From assembly GCA_017524545.1 (NCBI GenBank), contig JAFXVN010000039.1, forward strand, positions 1 through 64,000: 64,000 bases of DNA. The letters run 5' to 3'. Within the stretch, counting starts at the first letter, position 1, and each line of letters starts with the position of its first letter. Source of the stretch: Bacteroidaceae bacterium (GTDB lineage Bacteria; Bacteroidota; Bacteroidia; Bacteroidales; Bacteroidaceae). The position numbers and the translations under genes were made by a program. This document shows positions 17,448 to 24,148 of this stretch, one piece after another. The notes beneath the pieces are model-generated. The model was not told the origin of the DNA. It saw only the letters and a program-made list of their open reading frames with translations, and searched no databases.

Positions 17448-17482
17448 GAGCTTTCTGTGATTTCAAAAGGACAAGCAAGGAA

Positions 17483-17525
17483 AATCCCCGCTGTGGAAAA
17501 AACCGCAGCGGGGATTCTTTTTTTA
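17483..17525 (+). terminator. Terminator after the GH30 gene
   Basis: AATCCCCGCTG pairs with CAGCGGGGATT, with an added GG/CC pair inside, around an A-rich loop, and is followed by a long T run. Confidence 0.9.
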
Positions 17526-17538
17526 TTCTTCAACAGCG

Positions 17539-17581
17539 CTATTTCACTAGCACCTTTCTTGTTGTTCCGTCACTCATGCTG
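17539..17581 (-). pseudogene. Remnant of a sorting-type C-terminus
   Basis: On the minus strand, just beyond the stop codon of the ATPase gene but in another frame, bases 17539-17581 read SMSDGTTRKVLVK and stop. This resembles the last residues of Bacteroidales proteins exported by the type IX system. No body of such a protein precedes it, so I read it as the 3' end of a deleted gene. The match is short and could be chance. Confidence 0.3.
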
Positions 17582-17582
17582 A

Positions 17583-18650
17583 CTAACTATTGCTGGCAAG
17601 TATCCACTCCCGGAAGAATGGGTCCTCCATTTCGTAACGGTCAGAATAGATTACATAGCCATCCTTTTGCAGGCGTTTCAGTGCACTATAAACAGTACTT
17701 GTGCGATACTCGCCTGATTGAAATGGCTTGCCTGACGCCAAACGCTGGAGAATCCATTTGTTTGTTCGCTTGAGATTCATCCACAAACGCTCATAGTCCA
17801 ATCCATGAGTTGTAACAATATGGTTGATAGCCATCTGCAATGGGTCGGAAGTCCCTGGCTGGAGCACTCCTATTTGCCATACATTAGCGGCTAACTGTTG
17901 AGAATAATAAGGATGGCAACCTGTGTAGTCCAGGATTCTGTCTGACAACTCATCATGGCTCTCCGGGTAACATCCAGCCAAACGCACAGACAGGTATCGG
18001 TGAAAGTCTTCACGAGGCAGTTTCCCCAGACGCATCATCTCACCAAAGTGATAAAACGGTGACTTCTTGTTTTCAAAAATGTCCGTCATCATACTTTCCT
18101 GGCTGCCAAGCAAAATGTAGTTAACGTGTTTTTGATTCTGCATGATGGAGCGCATTTGCTTGTCAAATTTCGGAGCCAAGTCGCAAATCTCCTGGAACTC
18201 ATCAAGTACCACAATCATACGGTCTTGTTCGGAATGTGCTTTCTCTATCAAGGTCAGCACATCCTCAATAAGCACCACCCCATCAACTCCTGGCTGAAAC
18301 GAGACTTCCAATGCCCCTGTTATGGGATTGGTCGATACCATGGGAATCACGCGGAAATGAGTTATCAGATGCCTTACCCGCTCCATGGGATGCACCTTGA
18401 AGAATTCTCTTAGCAATTTGGCAGACAAATCTGCCACAGAAGTCACTTGTTGCAGGTTCACGGTGATGTATTTGCGTCCGCTCTGTTTTACGGCTTTTGC
18501 CACCACGCTACTCTTACCGAAGCGACGAGGGCTAATCAGCACCAAATGGTTCGCACTATTTACAAACTGCTCTATATAAGCAACCTCTTTTACCCTATCA
18601 GTGAAGTACTCTTCTTCTACGATAGTGCCGAATTTGAAGGGATTCTCCAT
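17583..18650 (-). CDS. AAA-type ATPase of the ATPase_2 class
   Basis: This 355-residue P-loop ATPase has Walker A SPRRFGKSS, Walker B MIVVLDEFQEI and a sensor region YILLGSQES. A C-terminal winged-helix-like segment (STVYSALKRLQKDGYVIYSDRYEMEDPFFREWI) follows. No nuclease motif is visible, unlike the three other ATPases in the window. The start is the ATG ending at 18650: a longer reading frame to 18704 would begin upstream of the TACCTTTG promoter box. The leader holds two direct copies of TTACGAAAAAA. Cellular role unknown; related genes are abundant and scattered in Bacteroidetes. Confidence 0.85.
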   Translation of the reverse strand: MENPFKFGTIVEEEYFTDRVKEVAYIEQFVNSANHLVLISPRRFGKSSVVAKAVKQSGRKYITVNLQQVTSVADLSAKLLREFFKVHPMERVRHLITHFRVIPMVSTNPITGALEVSFQPGVDGVVLIEDVLTLIEKAHSEQDRMIVVLDEFQEICDLAPKFDKQMRSIMQNQKHVNYILLGSQESMMTDIFENKKSPFYHFGEMMRLGKLPREDFHRYLSVRLAGCYPESHDELSDRILDYTGCHPYYSQQLAANVWQIGVLQPGTSDPLQMAINHIVTTHGLDYERLWMNLKRTNKWILQRLASGKPFQSGEYRTSTVYSALKRLQKDGYVIYSDRYEMEDPFFREWILASNS

Positions 18651-18657
18651 ATTACGT

Positions 18658-18698
18658 GTTTTTTCGTAACGTATTTTTTCGTAATCGCTGCAAAGGTA
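18658..18698 (-). promoter_or_regulatory. Promoter and repeated leader of the ATPase gene
   Basis: The -7 box TACCTTTG (minus, 18691-18698) is followed by two tandem copies of TTACGAAAAAA before the ATG at 18650. The repeats lie where a repressor or the gene product could act. Confidence 0.6.
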
Positions 18699-18890
18699 CA
18701 ACAAAAAAGTGAAAAGTGGAAAGTTAAAGGTGAAAAATTATTGCTTGTGTGGCAACAAACTTCACAAAGAAAAATGCCAGAATGCTCATTTACAAACAGA
18801 CTTCTGTCATTTGTCATACTTGGGCAGGAAAGCTAAAATGAGTGAAGTATGCAGGGTGGCTCAGGAAATAGGCGACCTCATCCTCGAGAG

Positions 18891-19490
18891 CTATGCCTGG
18901 GGCGTGTCCTGCTGGTGGAAGCGCACGTTGGCATTGCCGTCGCGGTTCTCTATGCCCACGATGAGGTCACCGATGACTGCAACGCCGGGACTGTAGCCAG
19001 TGAACTTCTTGTAGGTCATCTTCGCATCGTACTTCTCCGTCTCTATGAACTGATGGTCGAAGTCCAGGTCGTATGACTCTCCGGCCACGAGCTGGCCAGT
19101 GTTCTTGAGCACCTTCACCAGCAGGCTGTTCAGCTTCGGGGCCGTATTGAAGTCATAGCTCTTTCCCGTGTCGGAGACATAGGCCGTGTTGGCTGTGGCC
19201 AGCTCTGAAATCCCTCTCAGGATAGTGTCAGAACTGCATGTGCGAAGAATAGGATGAAGCGAGAGATGGGGCATCAGGTGGCTTGTCACGTCTTCCACGC
19301 AGTCTCCGCCACAGAAGTAGACGCTTGACAGCGAACCCACAATCTCGCTGTACTGATAGCCGTATGAAGTGCATCGCAGACCCAGCACTTTGTCGATAAC
19401 AGGACCCACAAAACGGGAAAATAGCTCTCTCACATGAAATATTCCTCCAAAAGGAGTGATTCTTTCAGATTTTATGCTTACCTTTGCCAT
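18891..19490 (-). pseudogene. IS1380-family transposase, 3'-truncated
   Basis: About 200 residues match the N-terminal half of IS1380-type transposases: a start at MAKVSIKSERITPFGG, the block YGYQYSEIVGSLSSVYFCGGDCVEDV, and the first catalytic region ESYDLDFDHQFIETEKYD. Full family members are about 430 residues. Here the reading stops shortly after NRDGNANVRFHQQDT, so the rest of the catalytic core is missing and the element cannot transpose by itself. A perfect hairpin lies upstream. I did not find both terminal inverted repeats. It adjoins the unknown gene at 19735 and suggests a region of past rearrangement. Confidence 0.85.
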
Positions 19491-19561
19491 GTCATTGATG
19501 ATTCTTTTGCTTGTTTTGAATTGCAGCACTAAGGTAAGTGAAAAATCTGACATGGCAAAAT

Positions 19562-19586
19562 CCTGAGCAACCAAAAGTTGCTCAGG
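19562..19586. repeat. Perfect hairpin upstream of the IS1380 remnant
   Basis: CCTGAGCAAC and GTTGCTCAGG pair fully around CAAAA. It lies about 70 bases before the transposase start and may be part of the element end or a guard against outside transcription. Confidence 0.6.
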
Positions 19587-19690
19587 AACTTATAAAGATA
19601 GTTAAACTAAAATGCTGCGGAATTAAGGTATTACTGAATACGGGAACTCATTCCGACCTTTTCGGAAAGAATAAACGATAAAACACATTT

Positions 19691-19728
19691 GAGCGGATAG
19701 ACCTACAGAGTTTCGGGGCTATCCGCTC
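19691..19728 (-). terminator. Hairpin after the unknown gene at 19735
   Basis: GAGCGGATAG and CTATCCGCTC form a perfect 10-bp stem with an 18-base loop, six bases past the stop codon. The following T content is modest, so termination efficiency is uncertain. Confidence 0.55.
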
Positions 19729-19734
19729 ATTGTG

Positions 19735-20268
19735 TCAGTACGTCAGATTTCCGTTTTTGAAATAGAGTATCGTCAGGCGGTAGTGTAAGGTTTCATCGGA
19801 GCTGCTACAAAGGTTTCCGGTGCTGGCATCATAGAACTGCGGCTTCTTCTGGAAGAGGTGCTTGCGGGCTGTTTCGCGTACCCAGAAGGTGGATTGGGGG
19901 TTGAAGTGCATCGAACTTTCCTCGAAGACAGACATCAGCTGCGGGTTTTCGCGGACGATAGCAAGTGCCTCGGTTAGCTGCTCGACGGTCGGGAAGCGGT
20001 AGCTGGAATAGGCTTTGCCCTTGAGGAGGTCGTCCCTCTCGTCCTTGCAGAATGGTTCGTCGCCCACAATCATGATGTCGTGCGGCGAAGTCCTGCCGAG
20101 CACTTTCAATAGGATGCCAGGATGCTCATCGTCCTCCTCGCGGATGCAGATGAAGCGCGAGCTGTAGAAATGCTTGTAAGATGTAGAACCTTTCTCCTTA
20201 AAAATTCTCGATGTCCAAGGAAAACTCTCAAGGTCACCTAGTTTCCATCTTTTTTCGTCTTTAGCCAT
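19735..20268 (-). CDS. Protein of unknown function
   Basis: I do not recognise this 177-residue protein. It is soluble, charged and has no signal peptide or membrane segment. It contains FICIREEDDEHPGILLKVLG, a central acidic stretch, and a C-terminus rich in aromatic residues (TLHYRLTILYFKNGNLTY). The start is the ATG ending at 20268; a TTG two codons earlier is also open. The nearest promoter box (TATCTTTG at 20522-20529) gives a leader of about 250 bases that contains an elaborate three-helix structure. Neighbours are the IS1380 remnant and, further up, a triple palindromic repeat, so this may be an accessory gene. Confidence 0.6.
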   Translation of the reverse strand: MAKDEKRWKLGDLESFPWTSRIFKEKGSTSYKHFYSSRFICIREEDDEHPGILLKVLGRTSPHDIMIVGDEPFCKDERDDLLKGKAYSSYRFPTVEQLTEALAIVRENPQLMSVFEESSMHFNPQSTFWVRETARKHLFQKKPQFYDASTGNLCSSSDETLHYRLTILYFKNGNLTY

Positions 20269-20363
20269 ACCCAATATATTTATGCGTCAGCGTCCTGAAT
20301 TCTTTCTTCTTGTCCCGAGACTGCCTTGTCCTTCTGTATAAGAAAAGCGCAGACCCGTCCATA

Positions 20364-20483
20364 CTCTCTGCTAGGCTTGGAACTGCCTCTGATAATCTAT
20401 GGCGAAGGTTGCGCTTAAAGCACAGCTTCAACGATTATCAGTTTGCTCTTCATTCTCTTTCGAGGTTCCAATTCAGCAGAGAG
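20364..20483 (-). ncRNA. Structured leader RNA, three nested helices
   Basis: Three nested perfect inverted repeats are present: CTCTCTGCT/AGCAGAGAG (9 bp), TTGGAAC/GTTCCAA (7 bp) and CTGATAATC/GATTATCAG (9 bp), enclosing a 35-base apical loop. The region lies between a TATCTTTG promoter box and the unknown gene, so the RNA is the minus strand. It matches no riboswitch I know by sight. A cis-regulatory leader is the simplest reading. Confidence 0.5.
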
Positions 20484-20521
20484 ATTGAGCAAAAAGTACG
20501 TGTCTCTTTCGAAACGCGGTG

Positions 20522-20529
20522 CAAAGATA
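20522..20529 (-). promoter_or_regulatory. -7 box TATCTTTG of the structured-leader transcript
   Basis: The box matches TAnnTTTG and is followed by GC, as in other promoters of this window. It lies 39 bases before the first helix of the leader. Confidence 0.5.
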
Positions 20530-20610
20530 CGACTATATTTTGATACTGCAATAAAATCGTCGGGAAAATAATGACTACAACGGAAAAAAGTGCAAATAGG
20601 CACCCCCTAA

Positions 20611-20674
20611 AACTTAGTATACTATCTGGGGTAAACTTAGTATACTATCTTGGGGTAACTTAGTATACTAAGAT
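20611..20674. repeat. Three operator-like palindromic repeats, 23-bp period
   Basis: CTTAGTATACTA occurs at 20613, 20636 and 20659, exactly 23 bp apart, with TGGGGTAA-type sequence between copies. The third copy is extended to the perfect palindrome CTTAGTATACTAAG. The array is intergenic, about 80 bases upstream of the promoter box at 20522. Confidence 0.8.
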
Positions 20675-20781
20675 TTCTACAATAACCACAACAGGTTTTA
20701 CCTCGTACAAACTGCTACCTTTTTCCTCGGTCAAGGCATCTGGCAGGGACAAAATAAGAAGGGGCACTATTCCCTGGTAAG

Positions 20782-20822
20782 AAAGGGCGCCATTTCGTAG
20801 CATAAAATGGCGCCCTTTTTTA
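20782..20822. terminator. Bidirectional-type hairpin after the GH43 gene
   Basis: AAGGGCGCCATTT and AAATGGCGCCCTT form a long stem. The T run is strongest on the plus strand, but the hairpin starts 14 bases past the minus-strand GH43 stop codon. Confidence 0.75.
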
Positions 20823-20835
20823 AAGCGAGAAATAT

Positions 20836-22893
20836 TTAGTTGATGAGGAAGACTTTTTCCTTCCCTTGGTAGGTGGCACGGACGGTGGCACGACCGTCGG
20901 TGATGGGGCTGACCTGGAACTTCACTTCGGGATTGTCCGAGGTGGCCTTCAGGGCAGAATTAGACTTCAAGATGCCATAGACTTGATAGTGGTTGCACTC
21001 GGTGTAGCCGTTGGTGTTGCTGCTGTAGATGGGCGTTGCAGGGATATTGAGGGGCTTGCCGTCGGCTGTGATGGTGACCGTCGGAACCTTGGGAACTTTC
21101 ATACCTCCACCCTTCGAGAAGCCGATTCCGTGAAGGTCGAAGAGACCCTGCGGACGCTGGGGGCCTTGACGACGGCCAAACTGCCTGCCTTGTGGCTGAG
21201 GCTCCTCTACTTCAGGCCCCTCAGCGATGAGGTAAACGGCATGTTTCCCTGTCAGACCTTCTACGCCATCCGCCTTGAGAGTACAAGTCATAGGCTCCTT
21301 CGCTGCCTCGGCAGGAACGGCAATGACACCTAACTCTTTGCCCTTCCAAGGATTGTCTAGACGCACACGAATGCTGAAAGCGCCACGACCGCTCGGCGTC
21401 AGGAGCAGATTGAGAGTTGCGTTGTCGCCCTGTTTGGTTCCCTCGAAAGCAGGCAGTCCCTTGGTGCTTTGGGCAAGTCCCTCAAAGCCAAAGTACTTGT
21501 AACCGATGATACCGCCGTTCTTGATGCCAGCCAAGTCCATGTGGTCCGACCAGACATCGTGGTTGTCCTGCAACCACTCGTTGCTGCCTGGGCCAGCCAT
21601 GAAACAAGCAATGCCGGCACTATAATACTGATAAGGAGGCAAGCCATAGATTTGGAAGCCCTCGCTGGTGACCTCGGCACCCGTATATTCGTTCCCGTCG
21701 CTGGCCTTCGCCGTCCATTCATTGTTTGCTGCAAAGGGGTCGTAGCCGGTGATGCGCACCTGACCGCCCTTGGCAACAGGCTTCTTGTCCCATTCAATCT
21801 TCACGGGAGCCACCATTGCCTGACGGGCATTGGCGAAGCCGCGCGGCGGACGATGATAGAAGACGTACCACTGGCCGTTAATCTCCTGCAACGAGCCGTG
21901 CGTGTTGTGGGCAGCGTTGGTGGTCATCAGATGGGAGCCGTCTTCATTGAGCACTACGCCCCGACTATCCACCAGCACACCGCCTGAACGCCAAGGACCG
22001 AGAGGCGAGTCTCCGTAAGCATAGCGGAGGGCGCTGTTGGTGTTGCCCAAGCCGTATTCCTTGCCGCTATAACCGGAGAAGACCATCACGTATTTGTTAC
22101 CCACCTGACGGATGCTGCTGGCCTCGAAGAAGTTGAAGTCCAAAGGATTCTGTCCCTGATATAGCGCCTTGTACTCGCTGCCTTCCTTGTCGAGAAGCCT
22201 GCCGTCATGGCTGCTGGCTGGGATGAAAGGGTCTATCAGCTCCGTGCCAGGACGCTTGCTGTACATCGTGTTCTGGTCAAGCTCGCAGGCCGTAGAGTGC
22301 TGGAAGCCGTAGAAAACGTATGCACGGAAGCCCTTGTCAAAGTCGGGGTCTTTCTTGTCCGTGATGTTCTCCACAAAGACGCTGGGGTCAAAGTCAATCA
22401 GCGAGCCATCCACGCAGGCACGACCGTCGGGCGTGAGGTTGACGGGAGTGAAGGGTCCATTGGGACGGTCACCCTTGCAAACCATCGGCACGCGGCGCCA
22501 TCCGCGACTGTGGGGATAGAGCCAGTAGGTCTTCTTGCCCGTCGCTTTGTCCTTGACCTCCACAAGGTCGGGGGCAAACATCGTGTCCCAACGTCCATCC
22601 ACGAAGTGTGAAAAGATGGGACCTTCGTCGCGCCACTGTGTGAGGTCTTCCACGGGAGCCGACCACATGCGGACATCGTTGCCGCAATATTCAGAGTAAT
22701 GGGTGTCGTGCGAACCGATGATATAGGCACGCAGCTTCCCTGGATTATCAGGGTCTTCGAAGACACGTGGCTCGCCATCAGGCAAGTGTTCCCACAAGGG
22801 GAGATAAGGATTCTGGGCCCAAATCATTGAGCATTGGACATTGAACATTGAACACCCGCCAAAGAGCAGGAAAAGTAAGAAAATCTTTTTCAT
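20836..22893 (-). CDS. GH43-type arabinofuranosidase/xylosidase-like protein
   Basis: This 685-residue secreted protein has an N-terminal five-bladed propeller domain of the GH43 type: WEHLPDGEPRVFEDPDNPGKLRAY, GRWDTMFAPDLVEV, and NFFEASSIRQVGNKYVMVFSG with a candidate general-acid glutamate. Family enzymes release arabinose or xylose from plant polysaccharides. About 280 further residues form beta-sandwich-like regions. The signal peptide ends near SMIWAQ and is partly encoded by ATTGAACATTG-type repeats. Its promoter, leader and lost start region are a copy of those of xylE, which ties it to xylose control. Subfamily and exact substrate are not certain. Confidence 0.82.
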   Translation of the reverse strand: MKKIFLLFLLFGGCSMFNVQCSMIWAQNPYLPLWEHLPDGEPRVFEDPDNPGKLRAYIIGSHDTHYSEYCGNDVRMWSAPVEDLTQWRDEGPIFSHFVDGRWDTMFAPDLVEVKDKATGKKTYWLYPHSRGWRRVPMVCKGDRPNGPFTPVNLTPDGRACVDGSLIDFDPSVFVENITDKKDPDFDKGFRAYVFYGFQHSTACELDQNTMYSKRPGTELIDPFIPASSHDGRLLDKEGSEYKALYQGQNPLDFNFFEASSIRQVGNKYVMVFSGYSGKEYGLGNTNSALRYAYGDSPLGPWRSGGVLVDSRGVVLNEDGSHLMTTNAAHNTHGSLQEINGQWYVFYHRPPRGFANARQAMVAPVKIEWDKKPVAKGGQVRITGYDPFAANNEWTAKASDGNEYTGAEVTSEGFQIYGLPPYQYYSAGIACFMAGPGSNEWLQDNHDVWSDHMDLAGIKNGGIIGYKYFGFEGLAQSTKGLPAFEGTKQGDNATLNLLLTPSGRGAFSIRVRLDNPWKGKELGVIAVPAEAAKEPMTCTLKADGVEGLTGKHAVYLIAEGPEVEEPQPQGRQFGRRQGPQRPQGLFDLHGIGFSKGGGMKVPKVPTVTITADGKPLNIPATPIYSSNTNGYTECNHYQVYGILKSNSALKATSDNPEVKFQVSPITDGRATVRATYQGKEKVFLIN

Positions 22894-22920
22894 ATATACA
22901 TGGGGCTGAAGATTGAGACA

Positions 22921-23030
22921 TTACTGCCCGATTGCTGGGTTGGATTTATGTTAGATAGAGATGTTTTCAGGTTTTTCCTCACAAAGGTACATAATTTTTG
23001 CCACATAAAAGCAAACAGAGCCTGTTTTTG
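22921..23030 (-). promoter_or_regulatory. Copy of the xylE promoter, leader and first codons
   Basis: Read on the minus strand, these 110 bases align with 11372-11480. They contain the -7 box TACCTTTG (22982-22989), the leader with CATCTCTATCTAAC, and the first nine xylE codons. The xylE start ATG is ATA here. The GH43 ATG follows 28 bases after the copied codons end. Confidence 0.85.
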
Positions 23031-23126
23031 ATTGCTGCTTCACAACTTTTTCGTACCTTTGCTGTGTCAAAATGAATTGGCACACCCTCATTTGTGGTTA
23101 AGACAACAATCTGTAATCCGTTGTCA

Positions 23127-23957
23127 TTATAATAATGAGTCCTGTTCCTTGAGGACGGGGAACTTGTCGCGGAAGGCTTTGAGGCGTTTTAGGTCGAGGG
23201 TCTGCGTCAAAGCAAAAGCTTCGTTGTCGGGGCATGAGGTGGCGAAGCCGAAGGGATCGACAATGGCCGTGCCGCCGCTGTACTCGCAATACGGGTCTTT
23301 GCCAATGCGGTTCACGCCCAGCACATAGCATTGGTTTTCTATTGCTCTTGCTTGGAGCAATACGTTCCAAGCATGGGTGCGCACTGCAGGCCATGATGCC
23401 ACACAGATGAGCACATCGTAGTTGTCCTTGTTGCGCAGCCAAAGGGGGAAGCGTAGGTCGTAGCATATACTAAGATGAAAGCGCACGCCACGCCACTCGA
23501 CGGTCACATACTCGCCCCCCGGCGTGTAGTGCTCCGTCTCACCGCCGTAAGAAAAGAGGTGGTGCTTATCATAAAAAGACACAGCCCCCTCCCCGCTCCT
23601 CCTTTGGGGGAGTGCTTGTGAACCAGATGAGGTACTGGGTTTTACAAAATATAGCCTATTCCTGTATTGGCACTCCCCCAAAGGGGGAGCGGGGAGGGGG
23701 CAGGCTACTGCCATGCTACCCGCTACTGCCGCATCCAGTTCGTTTGCCATCCGCTGCAACCATTGCAAAGAAGAACTCCCCTCCTCCTCGGGGGAGGGGG
23801 CTACCCTTTGCGGCTCTGTCGTTACTCCTGTGTTCCACATCTCGGGCAGCACATAGAGGTCGCTCTTCTCTGCCGAGCGCATCAGCCTTTCGGCCGTCTC
23901 TTGGTTCGCCTTGGGGTTCTCCCAAACGATGTCCATCTGTATCAATGTCACTTTCAT
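23127..23957 (-). CDS. Nitrilase-superfamily omega-amidase-like hydrolase
   Basis: This 276-residue cytoplasmic carbon-nitrogen hydrolase resembles YafV/Nit2 omega-amidases, which hydrolyse 2-oxoglutaramate and related amides. The catalytic triad is visible: E39 in VLPEMWNTG, K131 in FYDKHHLF and C165 in SICYDLRFP. The start is the ATG ending at 23957, twelve bases below the promoter box; the longer frame to 24065 crosses the promoter. The protein carries three repeat-encoded in-frame insertions (about residues 53-62, 85-98 and 108-126), each rich in Pro, Ser and Glu and placed between conserved blocks. All catalytic residues remain. Confidence 0.87.
   Translation of the reverse strand: MKVTLIQMDIVWENPKANQETAERLMRSAEKSDLYVLPEMWNTGVTTEPQRVAPSPEEEGSSSLQWLQRMANELDAAVAGSMAVACPLPAPPLGECQYRNRLYFVKPSTSSGSQALPQRRSGEGAVSFYDKHHLFSYGGETEHYTPGGEYVTVEWRGVRFHLSICYDLRFPLWLRNKDNYDVLICVASWPAVRTHAWNVLLQARAIENQCYVLGVNRIGKDPYCEYSGGTAIVDPFGFATSCPDNEAFALTQTLDLKRLKAFRDKFPVLKEQDSLL
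23584..23701. repeat. Facing 32-bp GC-rich palindromic copies within the nitrilase gene
   Basis: The left arm (23584-23615) and right arm (23670-23701) are inverted copies with one mismatch. Each contains a CCTTTGGGGG- or CCAAAGGGGG-type palindrome. The 54 bases between them encode the conserved NRLYFVKP segment, so two insertions flank native sequence. Confidence 0.85.
23776..23800. repeat. GC-rich palindrome, third insertion in the nitrilase gene
   Basis: CTCCCCTCC and GGGGGAGGGG form an inverted repeat in frame, encoding about PSPEEEGSS between the conserved TEPQRV and LQWLQRM segments. Confidence 0.7.
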
Positions 23958-23961
23958 GGTG

Positions 23962-23969
23962 CAAAAGTA
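23962..23969 (-). promoter_or_regulatory. -7 box TACTTTTG of the nitrilase gene
   Basis: It lies four bases upstream of the ATG at 23957, so the transcript is essentially leaderless or the initiation codon lies very near the 5' end. Confidence 0.55.
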
Positions 23970-24000
23970 CAAAGAATAATTATAAGACATCGCCCAAATC

Positions 24001-24081
24001 TTGGAAAAATGTGCGATTCTGTATGTTTTTACCTTGGAAAAGTGTAATAATATAGACAAAAGCACCCTGGAAAAGTGTAAT
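24001..24081. repeat. Three TTGGAAAAGTGTAAT repeats upstream of an ATPase gene
   Basis: Copies start at 24001, 24034 and 24068 (33-34 bp apart). The first differs most. They lie between the divergent nitrilase and ATPase promoters and look like regulator binding sites. Confidence 0.7.
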
Positions 24082-24119
24082 TTCTCGTTCGTTTGCTATT
24101 GTATATAAGCTAAATTTTA

Positions 24120-24127
24120 TAACTTTG
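24120..24127 (+). promoter_or_regulatory. -7 box TAACTTTG of the ATPase gene
   Basis: It lies 21 bases upstream of the ATG at 24149 and just downstream of the three repeats. It excludes a start at 24125. Confidence 0.6.
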
Positions 24128-24148
24128 CACACACAAAGTCAAGCCAAT

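Noticed and set aside
20364..20483. Hammerhead ribozyme
   Set aside because: The CTGATAA resemblance is superficial: the conserved CUGANGA and GAAA core elements are not both present in the required arrangement.
20310..20543. 77-residue plus-strand frame in the structured leader region
   Set aside because: No promoter or recognisable family, and the nested inverted repeats better explain the sequence.
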